A stretch of DNA of 32,184 bases from Verrucomicrobiota bacterium (GCA_003220055.1 QHRF01000096.1:1-32184), one strand, 5' to 3'; counted from the stretch's first letter, positions 15,772 through 24,226 are shown. Notes: a model not told the origin generated them from the sequence alone. Numbers and translations are program-made.

Positions 15772-16680
15772 TTACTGAAAAATCACATCCTGACCGTGAC
15801 CGTGCGAGCGGACGCCATAGTTATGCAAGTCGCGCGTGGCCAGGTGCATTCCGAAAATTAACACCGCGATCAAACCGAAATACAAGATCGACATCGTCCA
15901 GCGCTGGGCCGGTGTCACTTCATAATAACGTCGCTCTTCTTCGGTTCGTTTTCGGAAGAGCGAATAAACGCGCGGCAGCGACGCGATCACCATTAGCCAG
16001 ACAATAAAGTTCGGATACTTCCAGCCGAACCAAAGCAGCACCGCGAAACCCGGCAGCCAAAGCCAGCGCGATAATGCCGTAACGATTCGCCCGCCATCGA
16101 GCATGCCCACCGGCGTCAGATTAAACAGGTTCAAGAAATAACCGAACCAGGCAAGCGCGAAGAAAATTGGAATGTCGGTAAATTCACCGATCGAATTGCA
16201 GGCGAGCGCGCCGATCGAGCCGAGCATCGGTCCGCCAATTCCGACGCACGCCTCCATCCAGGCATTGCGCGGCGCTTCTTTCAAAGCGATGAACGCGCCC
16301 ATGAACGGAATGAAAACCGGCGCGCCGACTTTGAGTCCGAATTTTTTGGCGACAATGAGATGCCCACATTCGTGGATGAGCAAGAGCATCACAAACCCGA
16401 CCGCGAACTTCCAACCCCACATCATCGTATAAACCCAGATCATCAACAGCATCGTGCCGCCGGACTTGAGCAGGAGCGGCAGGAACTTGAGCGCGGGAAG
16501 GATGAAGAATTTCAGTTTCGCAAAAAACTTCGCGATCACGACGCCGACGACTGCGACCGGCCCGAGCGCTTTCTTCAGGCGGCTCCACCAATTGTCGCGC
16601 GACTCAGGCGTAGCTTCGATTGGCGCGCTTTCGGATGGAGGATTCATGAACTCGTATTTTGTCTGTTCGCGCAGATTCAT
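15772..16680 (-). CDS. Site-2 protease family (M50) membrane metalloprotease
   Basis: About 302 residues. The zinc site HECGH lies in a hydrophobic helix (near 103-107), and the second motif is NLTPVGMLDGGRI (zinc Asp near 195), as in S2P-type intramembrane proteases. Several other hydrophobic helices are seen (about 40-90, 95-110, 145-190, 205-235, 265-285), with a His-rich C-terminus (HGHG). There is no PDZ domain between the motifs, unlike RseP. Candidate roles are regulated intramembrane cleavage or signal-peptide clearance. ATG 16680 is chosen; ATG 16686 lies within the palindromic repeat that abuts the gene, and ATG 16647 is also possible. It is convergent with the TPR pair. Confidence 0.85.
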   Translation of the reverse strand: MNLREQTKYEFMNPPSESAPIEATPESRDNWWSRLKKALGPVAVVGVVIAKFFAKLKFFILPALKFLPLLLKSGGTMLLMIWVYTMMWGWKFAVGFVMLLLIHECGHLIVAKKFGLKVGAPVFIPFMGAFIALKEAPRNAWMEACVGIGGPMLGSIGALACNSIGEFTDIPIFFALAWFGYFLNLFNLTPVGMLDGGRIVTALSRWLWLPGFAVLLWFGWKYPNFIVWLMVIASLPRVYSLFRKRTEEERRYYEVTPAQRWTMSILYFGLIAVLIFGMHLATRDLHNYGVRSHGHGQDVIFQ

Positions 16681-16862
16681 TGTCATGTCGAGCGAAGTCG
16701 AGACATCTCAAGATATTTCCGATTCAGAAACAGTAAGAGATTGAACTCTTTCGTCTCCCGACTCTCTCGCCGCTGCCCTAGCGGCAACCGTCCATGTCGC
16801 TCGTCCCGCTCCATTCCTTTACGGAGCCTGTCCTGAGTGACGTCGAGGGGCTCGGAATGACA
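16681..16862. repeat. Intergenic element with inverted ends TGTCATGTCGAGC / GCTCGGAATGACA
   Basis: The left end begins TGTCATGTCGAGC and the right end, on the other strand, begins TGTCATTCCGAGC (11 of 13 identical). The left part carries a small palindrome (ATGTC...GACAT, 16685-16706). The interior has a GCCGCTGCCCTAGCGGC hairpin-like segment near 16769-16785. The element occupies the whole gap between the nnr stop and the M50 start and touches the M50 start codon. Sequences of this type recur in many bacterial genomes as MITE- or REP-like repeats; no transposase is present here. Confidence 0.65.
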
Positions 16863-16872
16863 AATGCGACAG

Positions 16873-18366
16873 TTAGACCGACGGATTGCGCAGTTCGTTG
16901 AATGCTGCGCCCAAATGAGCGAGCACGTCACTCGCCAGGAGCGATTCTTCGCTTGCGCCGTTTTGAAAGATCGATATCTCGGCGGCGCGGCCGCAGGTCC
17001 AGGCTCCGACCCGACCCGAGTCGTAGATCGACAATTCGCGTCCCGCCAAACCCGCGCACACGCCGGTCAAGACGTCGCCCATTCCGCCGCTGGCCATTCC
17101 CGGATTGCCGGTGGTGTTGTAACTGATCGGTTTCCCGCGCTCGCACACAATGCTGCGACTTCCTTTGAGCAGCAGCGTAATCGGAAATTGATCGCAAAAA
17201 TTTCGTGCAATTCCGGCGCGCGCCATTTTGCCGACTTCCATCAATCGTTTCATCTCGCCGGGATGAGGTGTAAGCAGCCGGGCACCGCGACAAACGCGCA
17301 GGATTTCGATCTTATCGGCAACAATGTTCAATCCATCCGCGTCCACAATCATCGGTTGTGGCGCGTTCTCGATTAAATTCAGAATTTCGGAGGCGCGTGC
17401 TTTTCCCAAACCGGGCCCGAGCGCCCAAACGTCGATTTCCTTTTCGTCGAGGAGATCGCGGTATCTACGAACGGGCTTCACCATCGCTTCCACCGGTGCC
17501 GCGCTGGCGGCGACCTCGTAGATTTCTTCGGGAACAAAAACCTCTACCAAGCCGGCGCCGGCGCGGAGCGCGCCTTCGGCCGTCATTAACGCTGCACCGA
17601 CGAAACCTTTCGAGCCGGCAACCACTCCGATGCGGCCGAATTCGTTCTTGTAGGCACTGAACTTCCGCCGAGGAAGAAGTGGACTTAACGAATACGGGCT
17701 GGCGGCCAGCTCGTTTGGCGCGCCGGCCTCCGTACAAAGCCCGGGAAGTGGAACAATTTGAATGCGCCCGACAAGATTGAGCGCTGAATCGACAATCAGG
17801 CCGTGTTTAGCAAAACCAATTGTGACAGTGAAATCGGCAATGACCGAATCTTCCGGATCGTTCTCGCCTGAATCCGCGTCGAGTCCGGTTGGTAGGTCGA
17901 CGGCGAAGACGAAGGCATTTTCTTCCCGCCGGAGGCGATTGATCTCGCGGGCGGCTGTCCGGAGCGGTTCCCGCAAAAATGATTTCGCGCCGGTGCCGAG
18001 TAAACCATCCAGAATGATGAGGTGCGTTCCGCGTTCGATCGTGTCAGCCGATTTGGTCGCGGCGTCGCGGAGCGTTTTCAGTTTTTTTTGAGTGAGGTCG
18101 CTGGAATTCTCCTCTGCGAACGGCAATCGGACATCGATCTTCCAGCCAATGCGTTGCAGCTGTTCGGCCGCGACCAAGGCGTCTCCGCCATTGTGGCCTT
18201 TGCCGGCGAAGACGAGGCATCTCGCAGGCTTTGGAAAAAATTGCCGGACGGCACGGGCCACTCCCGCCCCGGCCTGATCCATCAATGTTTCAATAGTCAC
18301 GCCGCGCGCGACCGCGGATTCCTCCGCGGCGCGCATTTGCGCCGAGCTCAACACGGGCGATTCCAA
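16873..18366 (-). CDS. nnr: Bifunctional NAD(P)H-hydrate epimerase / ADP- or ATP-dependent dehydratase
   Basis: 497 residues. It repairs hydrated NAD(P)H: the N-terminal YjeF_N domain epimerises R- to S-NAD(P)HX and the C-terminal ribokinase-like domain dehydrates it. Seen: AQMRAAEESAVARG, LMDQAGAGVA, VFAGKGHNGGDALVAA, LLGTGAKS, VDLPTGLDADSGE; then VVAGSKGFVGAALMTAEGALRAGAGLVEVFVP, ALGPGLGKA, MIVDADGLNI, LTPHPGEMKRLM, and NTTGNPGMASGGMGDVLTGVCAGL with the catalytic Asp. The domain border is near 215-230. The start TTG 18366 immediately follows the upstream amidase stop (TAA-TTG), suggesting an operon with translational coupling. Confidence 0.93.
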   Translation of the reverse strand: MESPVLSSAQMRAAEESAVARGVTIETLMDQAGAGVARAVRQFFPKPARCLVFAGKGHNGGDALVAAEQLQRIGWKIDVRLPFAEENSSDLTQKKLKTLRDAATKSADTIERGTHLIILDGLLGTGAKSFLREPLRTAAREINRLRREENAFVFAVDLPTGLDADSGENDPEDSVIADFTVTIGFAKHGLIVDSALNLVGRIQIVPLPGLCTEAGAPNELAASPYSLSPLLPRRKFSAYKNEFGRIGVVAGSKGFVGAALMTAEGALRAGAGLVEVFVPEEIYEVAASAAPVEAMVKPVRRYRDLLDEKEIDVWALGPGLGKARASEILNLIENAPQPMIVDADGLNIVADKIEILRVCRGARLLTPHPGEMKRLMEVGKMARAGIARNFCDQFPITLLLKGSRSIVCERGKPISYNTTGNPGMASGGMGDVLTGVCAGLAGRELSIYDSGRVGAWTCGRAAEISIFQNGASEESLLASDVLAHLGAAFNELRNPSV

Positions 18367-19305
18367 TTAATCCTCCGTTTGGGCGGGGGCCGATTTCCTT
18401 TTTGTCGTCTTTTTCTCCGAATCTGAATCGGAAGAATGCTTGCGCTTCGACGATGTCGATCGAGACGAACTCTTGGAGCTTCTTTTACCGCGCTTGGAAC
18501 GCGAAAGGTCCGGATCGCGATAATGGGTCTGATCGATGAACGGCTGGAGCGGGACGCCCGTATTGTTGGCCGCGAGCCGGTTCGCCGCCGACGTGCTGGC
18601 TACAAGCGAACGTTCACGAACGCCGCGCCCAATTTCTTCCGCGAGTTTCTGTCGATAGTCCGCGCTCTGTGCGTAATTCGCTTCGGCCGCGTTGGTAAGG
18701 AACCCGCATTCCACCAGCACCGACGGGATCGTCGTTCTTCGTAAGACGTAAAAGCCGCGGCGTCTGACCCCGCGATTCGCCGTGGGTGCGCCGCCGGCCA
18801 CATAATAATGAATCGCGGAAGCCAGCGGTAAACTTTGCGAACTGTAAAAGTAAGTCTCGATGCCGCTCGCGCTGCGGCGACGTGCGGCGTTGAAGTGAAT
18901 GCAAACGAAGATCGCGTCCCGATAAGAGTTGGCGATCGCAACGCGAGTCCCCAATGGCACGAAGACGTCGCTGTCTCTGGTCATCACGACTCGATACCCA
19001 TAGGCGGTGAGGACCGCTTTGAGCCGCTGCGCTACATCCAGATTCATGGTTTTTTCCGGAACAAGTTGACGAGGAATTCCGCCGCGATCGAATCCACCAT
19101 GGCCAGCGTCGATCACCACCACTGTGGAGGGACGGTCAGCTTCGGAGACGGCCACTGCCCTTCGTTGCGCTACGGGAGTGGGAGTTGCTCGCGGCGCGAC
19201 CGCGCGTTTTTCTCGCGAGGAGGGAGAGCTTGGAGCAGGTAAACCGTAAGCGGCCGTGGCGACGAACGGGGCGGCGACGACCAAACTCAAAAAATATTTT
19301 CGCAT
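18367..19305 (-). CDS. Exported N-acetylmuramoyl-L-alanine amidase (AmiC-like)
   Basis: 312 residues. A signal peptide occupies about 1-21 (FLSLVVAAPFVATAAYG). A Pro/Arg-rich linker precedes the Amidase_3 domain at about 60-240: VVVIDAGHGGFDRGG (zinc His), EKTMNLDVAQRL (zinc Glu), CIHFNAARR (zinc His), VLVECGFLTN (catalytic Glu). The zinc-ligand spacing is the standard compact form, unlike the other amidase in this window at 4569. The C-terminal 45 residues are Ser/Lys/Arg-rich and low-complexity, possibly binding the anionic cell wall. It is upstream of nnr with no gap and 3 bases downstream of the gene at 19309-20181. Confidence 0.9.
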   Translation of the reverse strand: MRKYFLSLVVAAPFVATAAYGLPAPSSPSSREKRAVAPRATPTPVAQRRAVAVSEADRPSTVVVIDAGHGGFDRGGIPRQLVPEKTMNLDVAQRLKAVLTAYGYRVVMTRDSDVFVPLGTRVAIANSYRDAIFVCIHFNAARRRSASGIETYFYSSQSLPLASAIHYYVAGGAPTANRGVRRRGFYVLRRTTIPSVLVECGFLTNAAEANYAQSADYRQKLAEEIGRGVRERSLVASTSAANRLAANNTGVPLQPFIDQTHYRDPDLSRSKRGKRSSKSSSRSTSSKRKHSSDSDSEKKTTKRKSAPAQTED

Positions 19306-19308
19306 TCG

Positions 19309-20181
19309 TCAATCGTCCTTCGGTGCGTTGGGCGGTCGCGCTGAAAGTTTTGGAGCGGTGTCGCGCGTTGCTTGCGTAACCGGTGTGTCCATCATGCCGC
19401 CGGAGATTTTTACCACGCCATCTTCAGAATGCACAAGCCGGGGCCTGGTCCTGGTCTCGGCGAAACTGGCGCGCGAAAGAAGCTCGCCATTCAAACCGAC
19501 GCGAGCGTACGACCAATTGCGCGGAGCGGCACAATAAAGAACATGGAGTTGATTGGACCGATCGAATTCCGCCTGCGGTTGATCGAACGCGATGACTTGG
19601 CCTAACGAATAAGTCGCGTAAACGATCCCGCTATCTTTGTCTTCAACCCGCACATAAAGCGAAGTGTGATCGGGAAAACGATTAGTCATGAGCGAATACG
19701 TCCGCACGTTTCCGGAAGCGCTCTCGCCCTCGGGCACGCCTACCGTTTTCTGCCAAATCGGCCGGGCATCGGTGACTTCGAAAACTTTGGTTTGGGAGTA
19801 AAAGAATCTGTTGAGATCGCCAAAATAGACATGAGCGCGAACCCGGTATGTCCCAAAATCGTGGACGGCAAACAGCGGGCTCAGATTAATTTTTCGAGTA
19901 ACACGTTTGCCGGCGGCAATGTTGAGCGGTTCGGTCCCCGCATTTGAGATCGGAGCGATGGAGCGGCCTTCATTTCCGGTCACTTCAAAACCAAACCATG
20001 ATTGACCATCGGCATCGCGAAGATCGACATCCCGGCCGGCGAGATTCGTGATCACGAGGTTGGCGACGACTGGCTCGTAGGCGATGTATTGCAGCCGCGG
20101 GAATTTCAGCTCGACCTGGATTTGGGCGAAGGCGGGGACCGCTGCGAAGCAAAGACAAACCAGCGTCCAACGCAACTTCAT
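19309..20181 (-). CDS. Exported protein of unknown function (beta-rich)
   Basis: 290 residues from ATG 20181. The signal peptide is clear (MKLRWTLVCLCFAAVPAFAQ, cleavage after AFA), which selects this start over 20286. The mature part alternates beta-strand-like segments (EPVVANLVITNLAGRDVDL; FGTYRVRAHVYFGDLNRFFYSQ; VFEVTDARPIWQKTVGVPEG), suggesting one or two immunoglobulin-like domains, then a region with SLYVRVEDKDSGIVYATYSLGQ and LHVLYCAAPRNWSYARVGLNGE, and ends in a Pro/Lys/Asp tail. No catalytic motif is recognised. It lies 3 bases before the amidase on the same strand, so a cell-envelope role is possible. Confidence 0.7.
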   Translation of the reverse strand: MKLRWTLVCLCFAAVPAFAQIQVELKFPRLQYIAYEPVVANLVITNLAGRDVDLRDADGQSWFGFEVTGNEGRSIAPISNAGTEPLNIAAGKRVTRKINLSPLFAVHDFGTYRVRAHVYFGDLNRFFYSQTKVFEVTDARPIWQKTVGVPEGESASGNVRTYSLMTNRFPDHTSLYVRVEDKDSGIVYATYSLGQVIAFDQPQAEFDRSNQLHVLYCAAPRNWSYARVGLNGELLSRASFAETRTRPRLVHSEDGVVKISGGMMDTPVTQATRDTAPKLSARPPNAPKDD

Positions 20182-20227
20182 CAAAACGTAAACTACCGCA
20201 AACCCGCGTAGTTGCATAGAAAAGTGG

Positions 20228-20911
20228 CTAGGCAGATCGGCGCTGCGATTTGATCGCGGTTTCTTGCTGCCGGCTTGCAATCGCATCGATCAGAATCTCG
20301 TGCCAAGCCACAGAGATCGTCTCGAGCGGCGGCCGGACACTGCGTTCGTAGGCGAATTCGACAAATTCCCAACTCACCATCTCGAGCAGTGCGTCGCTTC
20401 CGCGGGCAGCGGTTGTTTCGGCATGGACGATTTTTCCGTTCCGAAGAAATGCGAGTCCGCTCTTGGTTTCTTTGACCAATTGGAGCGCGCCACTGCGCCG
20501 GCTCAGACAACACATCTGCAAAACATCCGCGATGTGAAAAAGATCGGGTGCATGGGGCGGCGTGTTCTCAGCGCGCTCGATCGCCGCCAGCAGATCGTCA
20601 CCCTCGATTGGTTCCGGGAAGACTTTGGTGTCTGCAATTTCAAGTCGTTGTTCGGTCGCGGGATAATTTGGAAAAAACAAAACCTGAAGCGCCGGAAAAA
20701 TTTCGCTGAGCGACGAACCGAGCGCGAGCCCATCGATCCCCTCGGCTTCGAGTTGGGTCAGGAGAAGATTACATTGGTGATGACGACGCGCCCAATTCAG
20801 CGCCGCGACATCGCTGCCAACGAGCTCACACTGGTGCCGCGTGTACGTGTTCACCATTTGCACCAGCGCTTCCCCCATCTCAGAGTCGCGGTGCACGATG
20901 AGCAATTGCAT
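20228..20911 (-). CDS. Degenerate receiver domain plus DUF4388 (PATAN) protein
   Basis: 227 residues. Residues 1-115 have a CheY-like pattern (MQLLIVHRDSEMGEAL...; NLLLTQLEAEGIDGL; ALQVLFFPN; FPEPIEGDDLLAAIERA). However, the phospho-acceptor Asp position is Thr/Gln and the conserved Lys before Pro is Glu, so it is probably a pseudo-receiver. Residues 120-205 match DUF4388/PATAN (LFHIADVLQMCCLSRRSGALQL; GLAFLRNGKIVHAETTAARGSDALLEMVSWE), a domain of scaffold and gliding/chemotaxis-type signalling proteins. The start ATG overlaps the upstream stop (TAATG), giving tight coupling to the TPR membrane protein. Confidence 0.75.
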   Translation of the reverse strand: MQLLIVHRDSEMGEALVQMVNTYTRHQCELVGSDVAALNWARRHHQCNLLLTQLEAEGIDGLALGSSLSEIFPALQVLFFPNYPATEQRLEIADTKVFPEPIEGDDLLAAIERAENTPPHAPDLFHIADVLQMCCLSRRSGALQLVKETKSGLAFLRNGKIVHAETTAARGSDALLEMVSWEFVEFAYERSVRPPLETISVAWHEILIDAIASRQQETAIKSQRRSA

Positions 20912-22032
20912 TACTGCGGCGGAGCGGTGTTGGGCGCGGGGAAAATAGTTAAGAGTTTGGTCGGTTCGGCGCGTTTGTCTTGGAGCTGATCATTATAATA
21001 AACGCGCACGATGTAACCAAGATATTTACGCGAGCCGGCGTCGGAAGGCGGGCTCGTTTTCACCGGCTTACCTTTCTTGGCCGGATTAATTGCCGCCGCG
21101 GCCGCTGCCAGGTCGGACTCCGCCGATTTGGCCTTTAACTTGGGACGAATGTACGTCACCGCCAGGGTTTCGCTGTCGCTATTGGCCCAATCGTGATTTG
21201 GAGTGAGCCATTCGTAGCTGACGTCGGCGTCGGTCAGTTTGATCTCGTTGTCTCCCACGGTGTCGTAAAAGAAAACCTGGATCTTCACTTTGGTGTGGTC
21301 GATCACTGCATTCGGGCGCTTCTTGACCGCGATCCGCAACATCAGATTGGTTTCCGAATCCGGGTCGGGCGTTTCCGATGCAGTCACTTCGCTAATACCG
21401 AGCGTCGATCCGCCAGGAATTCCTTCCGCGGTGGTGCGAACACTCGAGGCATCAAGCGCGCTGGCCGGCTTTCCCGCATCCAGCGCTGAGCCGGTAGTCG
21501 GACCCGGAGCTGCTGGGACGCCGGTTTTTAATTTCATGTCCGCCAATTCGTAGAGCGGTCCGGCGGACGGACCGATTTCCTGCACTCTGCGCCAAGTGTC
21601 GGCGGATCGGTCGAAATTCTGGATCGATTCGTAAATCATCGCCATCTCCGCCAGGACCTCGGGGTTTTTCGGATCGCGTTGGGCAGCGTCGTTTAAACGA
21701 GCGAGCGCGCTCACCGTGTCGCCGCTTTCCCGGGCCGCGTCGGCTTGCTTCCGCAATCGGTCCGCCACTGAGATTGTCGATGTTGCCGGCGTGAGCGCCG
21801 CGGTCGGAGACGCGACCGCCAATGCAACCGGCGGCGCGGAAGGCGCGACGGAAGAGAGCGGCGCCGGGACCACGCGCGGAGCGGCGACGGCCGGCTGCGC
21901 CGGAGGCGTGCGGCCGATGTAATGAACGCTGGCTGCAAAAAATTCGACGACCGCAAAAAGAACGACCAGGATAAGCCCGACCTGAAAGCTCTTGTCGGAT
22001 CGCGACAAGGAAACAAAGGAGAGAGACGGCAT
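20911..22032 (-). CDS. Membrane-anchored TPR-containing protein of unknown function
   Basis: 373 residues from ATG 22032 (AGGA about 10 bases upstream). A short cytosolic start and one hydrophobic helix (about 18-36, VGLILVVLFAVVEFFAA) are followed by a long Ala/Pro/Val-rich periplasmic linker. About two TPR-like units follow near 90-160 (AARESGDTVSALARLNDAAQ; PEVLAEMAMIYESIQNF). A beta-rich domain then spans about 220-310 (TNLMLRIAVKKRPNAVIDH; KVKIQVFFYDTVGDNEIKL), and the C-terminus contains KYLGYIVRVYYNDQLQD. The family is not recognised. It lies between the ACT protein (46 bases) and the PATAN protein (overlapping), so the three probably form one unit. Confidence 0.7.
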   Translation of the reverse strand: MPSLSFVSLSRSDKSFQVGLILVVLFAVVEFFAASVHYIGRTPPAQPAVAAPRVVPAPLSSVAPSAPPVALAVASPTAALTPATSTISVADRLRKQADAARESGDTVSALARLNDAAQRDPKNPEVLAEMAMIYESIQNFDRSADTWRRVQEIGPSAGPLYELADMKLKTGVPAAPGPTTGSALDAGKPASALDASSVRTTAEGIPGGSTLGISEVTASETPDPDSETNLMLRIAVKKRPNAVIDHTKVKIQVFFYDTVGDNEIKLTDADVSYEWLTPNHDWANSDSETLAVTYIRPKLKAKSAESDLAAAAAAINPAKKGKPVKTSPPSDAGSRKYLGYIVRVYYNDQLQDKRAEPTKLLTIFPAPNTAPPQ

Positions 22033-22078
22033 GACAGTTGATTCCTGTAAACGGAGTAGCCGCTCTGTCAACTCAGCC

Positions 22079-22549
22079 CTAGCGAGAGATGTCGGACTGG
22101 CTCAGCAGCTGAAAACCTTCGCCCGTCAAAACAGAGATCGCGCAATCGTTATCGTCCACGTGGAGAGCGAGCGCGGCCTGTCCGCGCGGCCGCATAAGAA
22201 GGGGATAAGTGAAATGGACGTTCACTTCGGCCATGAACAAAGCGGCCAAGAGTTTGGCCAAATCGGTGGCAACCTCGCGCATTTCGACCACCAAGACCTC
22301 GCACACTCCGAAAGCGATATTGTTTTGCCGGAACAATTTTTCCACACCCGCCGGATCGCTCACAACTACGCGGGCAATCGCGGAGTCGGTTGATTCGGAA
22401 ACGCTCATGGCGACGACGTCACAGCTGTGTGCGTTCAGTAACTTCACGACATCGAGCATCGCGCCGACTTTGTTGGCCAGAAAAACGGAAAACTGTTTCA
22501 CCAGTGGCCCGTCGCGTTTTGAAGTCGTTTTGGGTAAATCGAGTGGCAT
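22079..22549 (-). CDS. Tandem ACT-domain protein
   Basis: 156 residues with two consecutive ACT-like units: about 15-75 (VKQFSVFLANKVGAMLDVVKLL...VVAMSVSESTDSAIARVVVSD) and about 82-150 (FGVCEVLVVEMREVATDLAKLLAALFMAEVNVHFTYPLL...AALALHVDDNDCAISVL). ACT units bind amino acids or other small ligands and usually control an enzyme or regulator; no enzyme domain is fused here. It is the first gene of the three-gene unit running down to 20228, with the palindromic repeat at 22564 just upstream. The ligand is unknown. Confidence 0.82.
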   Translation of the reverse strand: MPLDLPKTTSKRDGPLVKQFSVFLANKVGAMLDVVKLLNAHSCDVVAMSVSESTDSAIARVVVSDPAGVEKLFRQNNIAFGVCEVLVVEMREVATDLAKLLAALFMAEVNVHFTYPLLMRPRGQAALALHVDDNDCAISVLTGEGFQLLSQSDISR

Positions 22550-22563
22550 TTAAGAAAATCTAT

Positions 22564-22618
22564 CTGTAGGGGAAGCAGTCTGCTTCCCAAAGAGGGACGC
22601 TAACAGCGTCCCCTACAG
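22564..22618. repeat. Perfect nested palindrome (outer arms plus two hairpins)
   Basis: Outer arms CTGTAGGGG (22564-22572) and CCCCTACAG (22610-22618) are exact reverse complements. Within them, GGGAAGCAG/CTGCTTCCC (22570-22578 / 22580-22588) and GGGACGCT/AGCGTCCC (22594-22601 / 22605-22612) form two perfect hairpins with 1-3 base loops. The DNA can form a three-way, cruciform-like structure on either strand. It sits between the divergent ACT-protein and lysS genes. No T-run follows. It has the same design as the element inside uvrB. Confidence 0.9.
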
Positions 22619-22768
22619 GGCTTGCTCCACTGCCGAGTATCACATCGGCAATCTTCCATTGGCAAACCAATATTGGGGATGCGTTTGGTTAAAGCGTTAC
22701 ATCGTTGCAAAGGGGAACTAAAACAGGCACTTGGCACGAGGCCTCTCCACCATAATCATTCCAACAGC

Positions 22769-24226
22769 ATGGAGCCGGAAAACGAATTGATTGCGCAACG
22801 CCGGGAGAAACTCGAGGCGCTTCGTGCCCGCGGGGTGGAACCTTTTGGTCGCGCTTTCGAAGCATCGGGCTCAATCGCGGAAGTCCGGCACGCATTCAAG
22901 GAAGGCGAATCGCTTCGCGCCGCCGGGCGAATTACCGCACACCGCGACATGGGCAAAAGTCACTTTGTCGATCTTCGAGATGCGACCGGCCGCCTTCAGG
23001 CTTACTTCCACGAGAAAGAAATTGGCGCGGCCGCGATGGAAATTTTTGATCTGCTCGATCTCGGCGATTTCATCGGCGTCGAAGGCATCTGTTTCTTGAC
23101 CAAAACCGGTGAGCCGACGTTGAAAGTGCGCAAATTGGAAGTCCTGGCCAAGTCGCTCCGGCCGCCGCCGGAAAAATGGCACGGCCTGCAGGACGTCGAA
23201 GCACGCTATCGGCAGCGATACGTCGATCTGGTCGCGAACGAGCAATCGCGGGAGACATTTCAAAAACGGATCGCGATCGTGCGCGAAATTCGCCGATTCC
23301 TGGAAGATCGCGGTTTTGCGGAAGTGGAGACGCCAATTTTACAAACGGTCGCCGGCGGCGCGGCGGCGGCGCCGTTCAGCACGCACCACAAAGCGCTCGG
23401 GCTCGATCTTTATCTGCGGATCGCGCCGGAGCTTTACTTGAAACGCCTTTTGGTCGGCGGATTCATCAAAGTGTTCGAACTGAACCGGAATTTTCGGAAC
23501 GAAGGCATTTCACGGAAGCACAATCCGGAATTCACCATGCTTGAAGTTTACTGGGCCTACGTCGATTTCGAAAAAATGGCGGACTTGATCGAAGAACTAA
23601 TTTGTAATGTGGCCGAAAAGATTTGCGGCTCGCTCGAAATCGAGCACCGCGACGGGGAGGGAAAGGTGGTTCGCACGATCAACTTGAAGCGGCCGTGGCG
23701 TCGCGCGCGTTATGTCGATCTTGTCCGCGAAGTGGCGGGCAAGGATTGGTTCAACATTTCCAGCGAGCAACGGCGCGCCCGTGCGACCGGTGAGTTAAAG
23801 CTCGAAATCCTGCCGCAGCTGGCCGATTTCGAAGTAACCCAGCACGTTTTCGAAAAGTTGGTCGAAGAAAAAACATTCGATCCTCTGTTCGTGACCCATT
23901 GTCCGAAGGAGTTGGTGCCGTTGGCGAAGCAGAATGCGGCCGATTCGTCGCTGGTTGATGTTTACGAGTTGATCATTAACGGAGTGGAAATGTCTCCTGG
24001 TTATACCGAGCTCAATGATCCCGACGTGCAGCGGCAGCGGTTACTGGAACAGGCGGGCGAAGAGACGCAAAAAATCGACGAGGATTTTTTGCTGGCGCTC
24101 GAACACGGAATGCCGCCGGCCGGCGGATTTGGACTGGGGATCGACCGTTTGGCGATGTTGTTTACGGGCGCTGAATCTATCCGCGATGTGATCTTGTTCC
24201 CGCTTTTGAAACCAAAGCGCGACTAA
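22769..24226 (+). CDS. lysS: Lysyl-tRNA synthetase, class II
   Basis: 485 residues from ATG 22769. It charges tRNA-Lys. An N-terminal OB-fold anticodon-binding domain (about 45-145; AAGRITAHRDMGKSHFVDLRD...LQAYF) is followed by the class II core: motif 1 region EVETPILQTVAGGAA, LYLRIAPELYLKRLLVGGF, motif 2 FELNRNFRNEGISRKHNPEFT, ELIINGVEMSPGYTELNDP, and motif 3 GFGLGIDRLAMLFTG. Where many LysRS read GG(A/S)xARPF, this one reads GGAAAAPF, so the Arg is Ala; this may be lineage variation. The start agrees with the family N-terminus (ELIAQRREKLEALRARGVEPFG). Nothing is recognised in 22622-22768. It is convergent with the secreted-protein gene. Confidence 0.96.
   Translation: MEPENELIAQRREKLEALRARGVEPFGRAFEASGSIAEVRHAFKEGESLRAAGRITAHRDMGKSHFVDLRDATGRLQAYFHEKEIGAAAMEIFDLLDLGDFIGVEGICFLTKTGEPTLKVRKLEVLAKSLRPPPEKWHGLQDVEARYRQRYVDLVANEQSRETFQKRIAIVREIRRFLEDRGFAEVETPILQTVAGGAAAAPFSTHHKALGLDLYLRIAPELYLKRLLVGGFIKVFELNRNFRNEGISRKHNPEFTMLEVYWAYVDFEKMADLIEELICNVAEKICGSLEIEHRDGEGKVVRTINLKRPWRRARYVDLVREVAGKDWFNISSEQRRARATGELKLEILPQLADFEVTQHVFEKLVEEKTFDPLFVTHCPKELVPLAKQNAADSSLVDVYELIINGVEMSPGYTELNDPDVQRQRLLEQAGEETQKIDEDFLLALEHGMPPAGGFGLGIDRLAMLFTGAESIRDVILFPLLKPKRD

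Noticed and set aside
16683-16931. 82-codon minus-strand open frame between nnr and the M50 gene
   Set aside because: It translates repeat DNA and the end of nnr in another frame; it has no domain.
20182-20286. Upstream extension of the exported protein at 19309-20181
   Set aside because: A normal signal peptide begins at ATG 20181; the extension has no coding character.
22622-22768. T-box, riboswitch or tRNA upstream of lysS
   Set aside because: No tRNA cloverleaf, T-box consensus or other known leader pattern could be recognised.
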